A stretch of DNA of 19,185 nt from an uncultured Erythrobacter sp. (GTDB lineage Bacteria; Pseudomonadota; Alphaproteobacteria; Sphingomonadales; Sphingomonadaceae). The stretch's first letter is position 1; each line of letters begins with the position of its first letter. The notes beneath the pieces were generated by a model. That model did not search any database and was not told where the DNA came from. It was given only the letters and a program-made list of their open reading frames with translations. Shown here one piece after another: positions 16,742 to 19,185 of this stretch. The position numbers and the translations under genes were made by a program. Location: the NCBI GenBank assembly GCA_913061345.1, contig CAJXTZ010000045.1, positions 1 to 19,185 of the forward strand, read 5' to 3'.

Positions 16742-17401
16742 AATTTTTCCTTTCGAATTGCCGTTCGATTGTGGAGGCCGGCCATTCAAGGCAGCGCCTC
16801 GAACTGTCGGGCGACGCGGCCTTCGATCGAGGTTTTGCCGTGGCAATGTTGCCGACCACAGACGGACTACTCTCGGGACCAACGGCACTCTTGGGAAACA
16901 GTTGCAGCAAAAGTGAGAAAATCATCCCAGGGATAACTTAAGTGAAGTTCGACGGATCGACCGCTTAACATATTGTAATTCTGGAACAGCCAGCGGTCTG
17001 CACTTCCACGCCAGACGATCGCGGAGGGTCGGTATCAGTCCAATGGTCGCTGGAACCTACGCGGCGGACCATCTGCCCCAGGACGATTTTCGCGAGGGCA
17101 AGGTCTGGGAATGCGGGAGACAGCCTGTCTCTAGGCGAGCCTTAACGGTAATAGCAGGATCGGGCGCTGAACTCGCTCGCCTGGTGTGGGACTCAATAAG
17201 TCGTTGGACTCCTAGAACACGGTTTCAATGAGTTAGCAGTAGTCAGTTTCCAACTTGCTTGGATCGAAATTCAAAACTGGCTGGATTGCCCAGCTCACAT
17301 CTCAAAACACGTTGGACTGTCTCTTCGTCGAGAGCGGTGAAGGGTAGGACGCAGGTTTTTCGCGCGCCTGCCTGCCGACTTCGCACGGCTCAAAACGATG
17401 C
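16742..17401. other. 660-base stretch without a convincing gene
   Basis: No open frame here has both a ribosome site and protein-like character. A 62-codon frame at 17043-17231 has weak support. From about 16920 the sequence becomes more AT-rich than its left neighbour. A 9-base direct repeat CGTTGGACT occurs at 17202-17210 and 17310-17318. It is too short to call an attachment site. The left part (16742 to about 16900) probably holds the promoter of the minus-strand trio, but no boxes are clear. Confidence 0.6.
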
Positions 17402-17419
17402 GTGATATAAAGATATCAC
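17402..17419. promoter_or_regulatory. Operator-like palindrome 1 of the cassette
   Basis: GTGATAT-AAAG-ATATCAC has perfect 7-base arms around a 4-base spacer. It is identical at 17 of 18 positions to the second site at 17448-17465, and it lies 8 bases upstream of the -35-like hexamer. The two centres are 46 bases apart. A dimeric repressor or activator site is the simplest reading. Confidence 0.8.
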
Positions 17420-17426
17420 TTTTCTG

Positions 17427-17457
17427 TTGACTTCTGCTCGAATGAGAGTGATATAAG
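17427..17457 (+). promoter_or_regulatory. Candidate sigma-70 promoter of the two-gene cassette
   Basis: TTGACT at 17427-17432 is a good -35. The -10 is either GATATA at 17450-17455 (17-base spacer) or TATAAG at 17452-17457 (19-base spacer). Both lie inside the second palindrome, so a bound protein there would block RNA polymerase. The start of transcription would fall near 17462, giving a leader of under 20 bases. Confidence 0.65.
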
Positions 17458-17465
17458 GATATCAC
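17448..17465. promoter_or_regulatory. Operator-like palindrome 2, over the -10 region
   Basis: GTGATAT-AAGG-ATATCAC has the same 7-base arms as site 1 with one spacer change. It covers the candidate -10 box and ends 13 bases before the start codon of the first cassette gene, so it is well placed for repression. Confidence 0.82.
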
Positions 17466-17478
17466 AAAGGAGCGAAGC

Positions 17479-18375
17479 ATGGAAATTCCCACTCTCACGG
17501 ACACCGAAACGAATTTGAGAAATTGCCTGCTGCTCAAGTCAGATGACCTCTTTTTCACTCTTGCAGAACCGTTCGGAGAGGTTGTGAGAGACAGCTTCCT
17601 CGGCCTGAAGGTCACTGGGTTGGCCGATGAGGAGCTTTCGGATGAAGAGATAGCCTCGATAGATCTTCGTCGTTTCGCCATTGCCGAGCGAGTTCGACTT
17701 TTACACGCCATGCTCGAAGGCCGTTTCCTCTCCCTTACGATTGCTAACCGACCCGACGTTGAGTTTGCGCGAAACGATGCGCTGCACTTTCTCGAGCATT
17801 TCTTGTCCACGCTGCCTGACGTAGCCCTAGGCGGCGTTGACATGACGAGCGCCGCCTATGGCGAGGTACGGAAGATCTACAATTTGGCCTTTGCTTGGTT
17901 AAACTTGATCGAGGCGGTCGAGGCGTCGTTCTTCGGAGAAACAGAATCCACTCTCGCAGTAACCGACCTGGCACTTCTTTCAGGATTGGAGGTCCGCACA
18001 CTACGCAACCGTTGCGGCCCGGATAAGATCATTCGAACTAGCGCAACTCGCACATCTCAAGATCGAGGAAGTGCGTCGCCAGCCTTTGTGAGCTTACATA
18101 CTCTCGACGCGGTGGACTGGCTGAAATCGCGCAAAGATTTTGAGATCTCGCCAATCGAGCCGCACTGGATCTTGCTGCAGATATCCGGTGGTCGACCGGA
18201 AAATATCACCCGGGGCCTCTTGATCGCTAGCATAATCAATCTCGGCCCTCTCGATGAGTTGGTATCCATACTCGGATTCACCTCGGAGGAAGCCCGAAAC
18301 CGCTTCGATATCGGCGAAGCGCTACCAGCCGAAATTATCGAAGCGCTTCTCAAGCGTCTCGGAGCCAAGAAGTAA
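17479..18375 (+). CDS. Unrecognised protein with helix-turn-helix-like segment, possible cassette repressor
   Basis: A 298-residue, mostly helical soluble protein that I cannot assign. Residues about 158-178 (TLAVTDLALLSGLEVRTLRN) read like a helix-turn-helix of the excisionase/MerR-like kind. They are followed by a basic, Thr/Ser-rich stretch (188-200) that could be a wing, then SLHTLDAVDWLKSR (205-218), an arrangement typical of DNA-binding segments. The N-terminal 150 residues carry acidic helices, and the last 70 (RGLLIASIINLGPLDEL onward) form another helical region. The ATG at 17479 follows AAAGGAG at a good distance. Its position directly behind twin operators suggests that it binds them, which is inference. 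Codons are less GC-ending (AGA, TTG, TTT, ATA present) than in the genes to the left, in keeping with acquisition. Confidence 0.85.
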   Translation: MEIPTLTDTETNLRNCLLLKSDDLFFTLAEPFGEVVRDSFLGLKVTGLADEELSDEEIASIDLRRFAIAERVRLLHAMLEGRFLSLTIANRPDVEFARNDALHFLEHFLSTLPDVALGGVDMTSAAYGEVRKIYNLAFAWLNLIEAVEASFFGETESTLAVTDLALLSGLEVRTLRNRCGPDKIIRTSATRTSQDRGSASPAFVSLHTLDAVDWLKSRKDFEISPIEPHWILLQISGGRPENITRGLLIASIINLGPLDELVSILGFTSEEARNRFDIGEALPAEIIEALLKRLGAKK

Positions 18376-18399
18376 CTAATCAATTTCAGGAGAATAGCG

Positions 18400-18756
18400 A
18401 TGAATTACACGAACGGGCTGGCACGTCAGACAGCGGAACTCCACTCTTTCCTCATCAACCATCCCAGCATCGAGACCCACCCCAAAGGGCATTCGAGATA
18501 CGTGCTGCGATACCGGACCAACTGCGGTCATGAAATTGCGGTCGAAAAGCGCAAGGGTCCGCCGCTCCTATACTTCACACGCTTGCTCGCCGAAGGAAGG
18601 ATCAGCGATCTAAACCCTGATTGGGTCCCCGCAGGTAAAAAGGGCCGAAACAGCAACCTCAATACCCTTGAGACATTTCGCGACAAACCTCTCGCTCGCC
18701 TTCGCGTTTCTACGCTCGACACCGCACGCAAGGCTCTCGAAGCCTGCGTGAGCTAA
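18400..18756 (+). CDS. Unrecognised 118-residue basic protein, second gene of the cassette
   Basis: I do not recognise this protein. It is small and basic, without a membrane helix or signal peptide. Visible segments are an N-terminal helix, a beta-rich core (HSRYVLRYRTNCGHEIAVEK), a hydrophobic strand (PPLLYFTRLL), a basic Gly/Asn turn (AGKKGRNSNLNTL), and a final strand-helix pair (ARLRVSTLDTARKALEACV). The short length, charge and place behind a probable regulator would fit a toxin or a small effector, but no catalytic motif is seen. The ATG at 18400 follows AGGAG by 9 bases and begins 24 bases after the upstream stop, so the two genes are almost certainly one operon. Confidence 0.85.
   Translation: MNYTNGLARQTAELHSFLINHPSIETHPKGHSRYVLRYRTNCGHEIAVEKRKGPPLLYFTRLLAEGRISDLNPDWVPAGKKGRNSNLNTLETFRDKPLARLRVSTLDTARKALEACVS
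18725..18750 (+). other. Strong hairpin at the 3' end of the cassette
   Basis: CACGCA-A-GGCT (18725-18735) pairs with AGCC-TGCGTG (18741-18750) around a five-base loop, ten pairs with one bulged A. It ends three bases before the stop codon. No U-tract follows, so it is not a normal intrinsic terminator. It may protect the message end, or it may be chance within coding sequence. Confidence 0.45.
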
Positions 18757-19137
18757 CAGCGCTCGGCGAGTTGCCCCTCATTGTCATAGGGGGGGCACGC
18801 GCAGCCGGGGGTCGCGCAAAACACCGGCAGATTGGGTCGAAGACTTCACCTTTCCTTCGATGACCGATCCCTCAACATCGGGCCAGATGTGACAGCTCGG
18901 AGAGACGGCACCTCGCAATCTCGATGGTCTCATGATGCGCTTCCCGAAGAGAAATTGCGCCTGCGATCGCACGAATGCCGGAGAAAGAGGTCTTTCATTC
19001 GCTAGCGCGCAAAAGATGAAAATAGAGATTACCTATTGATTTATATGTGTAATCTGTTGAGAGGTTTCGCGCCGTTGCATTTGGGAGTCTTTTGCTTGGA
19101 TCGTAGAACTCTTGGAATCTTGATTGTCAGCCTATCC
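18757..19137. other. 381-base non-coding stretch up to the adapter
   Basis: No supported gene is visible. A short hairpin CCCCT/AGGGG lies at 18774-18778 and 18788-18792, without a T-tract. The right part (from about 19010) is AT-rich and holds the inverted repeat described separately. A TTG at 19096 with GGGAG upstream opens a frame that runs into the adapter, too short to call. Confidence 0.55.
19026..19055. repeat. Inverted repeat in an AT-rich, promoter-like region
   Basis: AGATTAC (19026-19032) and GTAATCT (19049-19055) are exact reverse complements separated by 16 AT-rich bases, so the half-sites are 23 bases (about two helical turns) apart. This suits a dimer-binding operator for a gene cut off by the contig end. 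The arms differ from those of the cassette operators. Confidence 0.5.
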
Positions 19138-19185
19138 CTGTCTCTTATACACATCTGACGCTGCCGACGAAGAGGATAGTGTAGA
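19138..19185 (+). other. Untrimmed Illumina Nextera adapter (not genomic)
   Basis: The segment opens with CTGTCTCTTATACACATCT (19138-19156), the Tn5 mosaic end as read through in Nextera libraries. GACGCTGCCGACGA (19157-19170) follows, completing the reverse complement of the read-1 transposase adapter. The next eight bases AGAGGATA (19171-19178) are the reverse complement of TATCCTCT, the N/S503 index. GTGTAGA (19179-19185) begins the P5 adapter complement. The whole 48 bases are synthetic and should be trimmed. True sequence ends at about 19137, give or take chance matches at the junction. Confidence 0.98.

Noticed and set aside
16742..16990. Possible EcfG general-stress promoter for the SRPBCC operon
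   Set aside because: A GGAAC occurs near 16984 on the plus strand, which is the wrong direction and without CGTT at the right spacing. No matching minus-strand pair was seen.
17043..17231. 62-codon open frame in the gene-poor stretch
   Set aside because: The nearest purine-rich site is too far from the ATG, and the product has no recognisable features.
17202..17318. Direct repeats CGTTGGACT as attachment sites
   Set aside because: Nine bases is short enough to arise by chance, the copies are only about 100 bases apart, and no integrase gene is present.

Overview
The window looks like one complete short-read contig from an alphaproteobacterium, most likely a sphingomonad of the Erythrobacteraceae type. 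I base this on the GC-rich, G/C-ending codons, the obgE-proB pair next to a tRNA-Ala, and a cobA/DUF2849/cysI/DUF934/cysH sulfur block. The placement comes from recognition, not from a database search. Both ends carry probable artefacts. Bases 1-54 are a perfect palindrome that looks like a fold-back. Bases 19138-19185 are untrimmed Illumina Nextera adapter, with an index matching N/S503.

Left part, + strand (1-3830): the 3' part of an unrecognised gene, a tRNA-Ala(CGC), the GTPase gene obgE, proB (first step of proline synthesis), and an NAD(P)-binding epimerase-like gene that overlaps proB by 4 bases. This group converges on a long minus-strand block.

Sulfur block, - strand (12033 down to 3895): sseA, metC, a mscS-type channel, a multi-pass membrane protein, cobA, a DUF2849 gene, cysI, a DUF934 gene and cysH. 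Most neighbours overlap or nearly touch. CobA makes precorrin-2 for siroheme, CysI uses siroheme to reduce sulfite to sulfide, and CysH (with the Cys-Cys and Cys-x2-Cys cluster motif of APS reductases) supplies the sulfite. MetC and SseA act on sulfur amino acids. queF (queuosine synthesis) and a UDP-glucose 6-dehydrogenase gene run divergently on the + strand (12117-13968).

Minus-strand trio (16741 down to 14104): a membrane-anchored SRPBCC protein, a zinc-dependent alcohol dehydrogenase and a short-chain dehydrogenase, joined by 1- and 4-base overlaps and closed by a good intrinsic terminator.

Right part (16742-19137): a stretch of about 660 bases with no convincing gene is followed by what looks like an acquired two-gene cassette. 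Its first gene encodes a 298-residue protein with a helix-turn-helix-like segment, and the second a 118-residue basic protein I do not recognise. Two nearly identical 18-base palindromes flank the promoter, and the second covers the -10 region. This arrangement suggests autorepression, as in toxin-antitoxin or other regulated accessory modules. It is the most novel-looking part of the window, but its function is not shown by the sequence.
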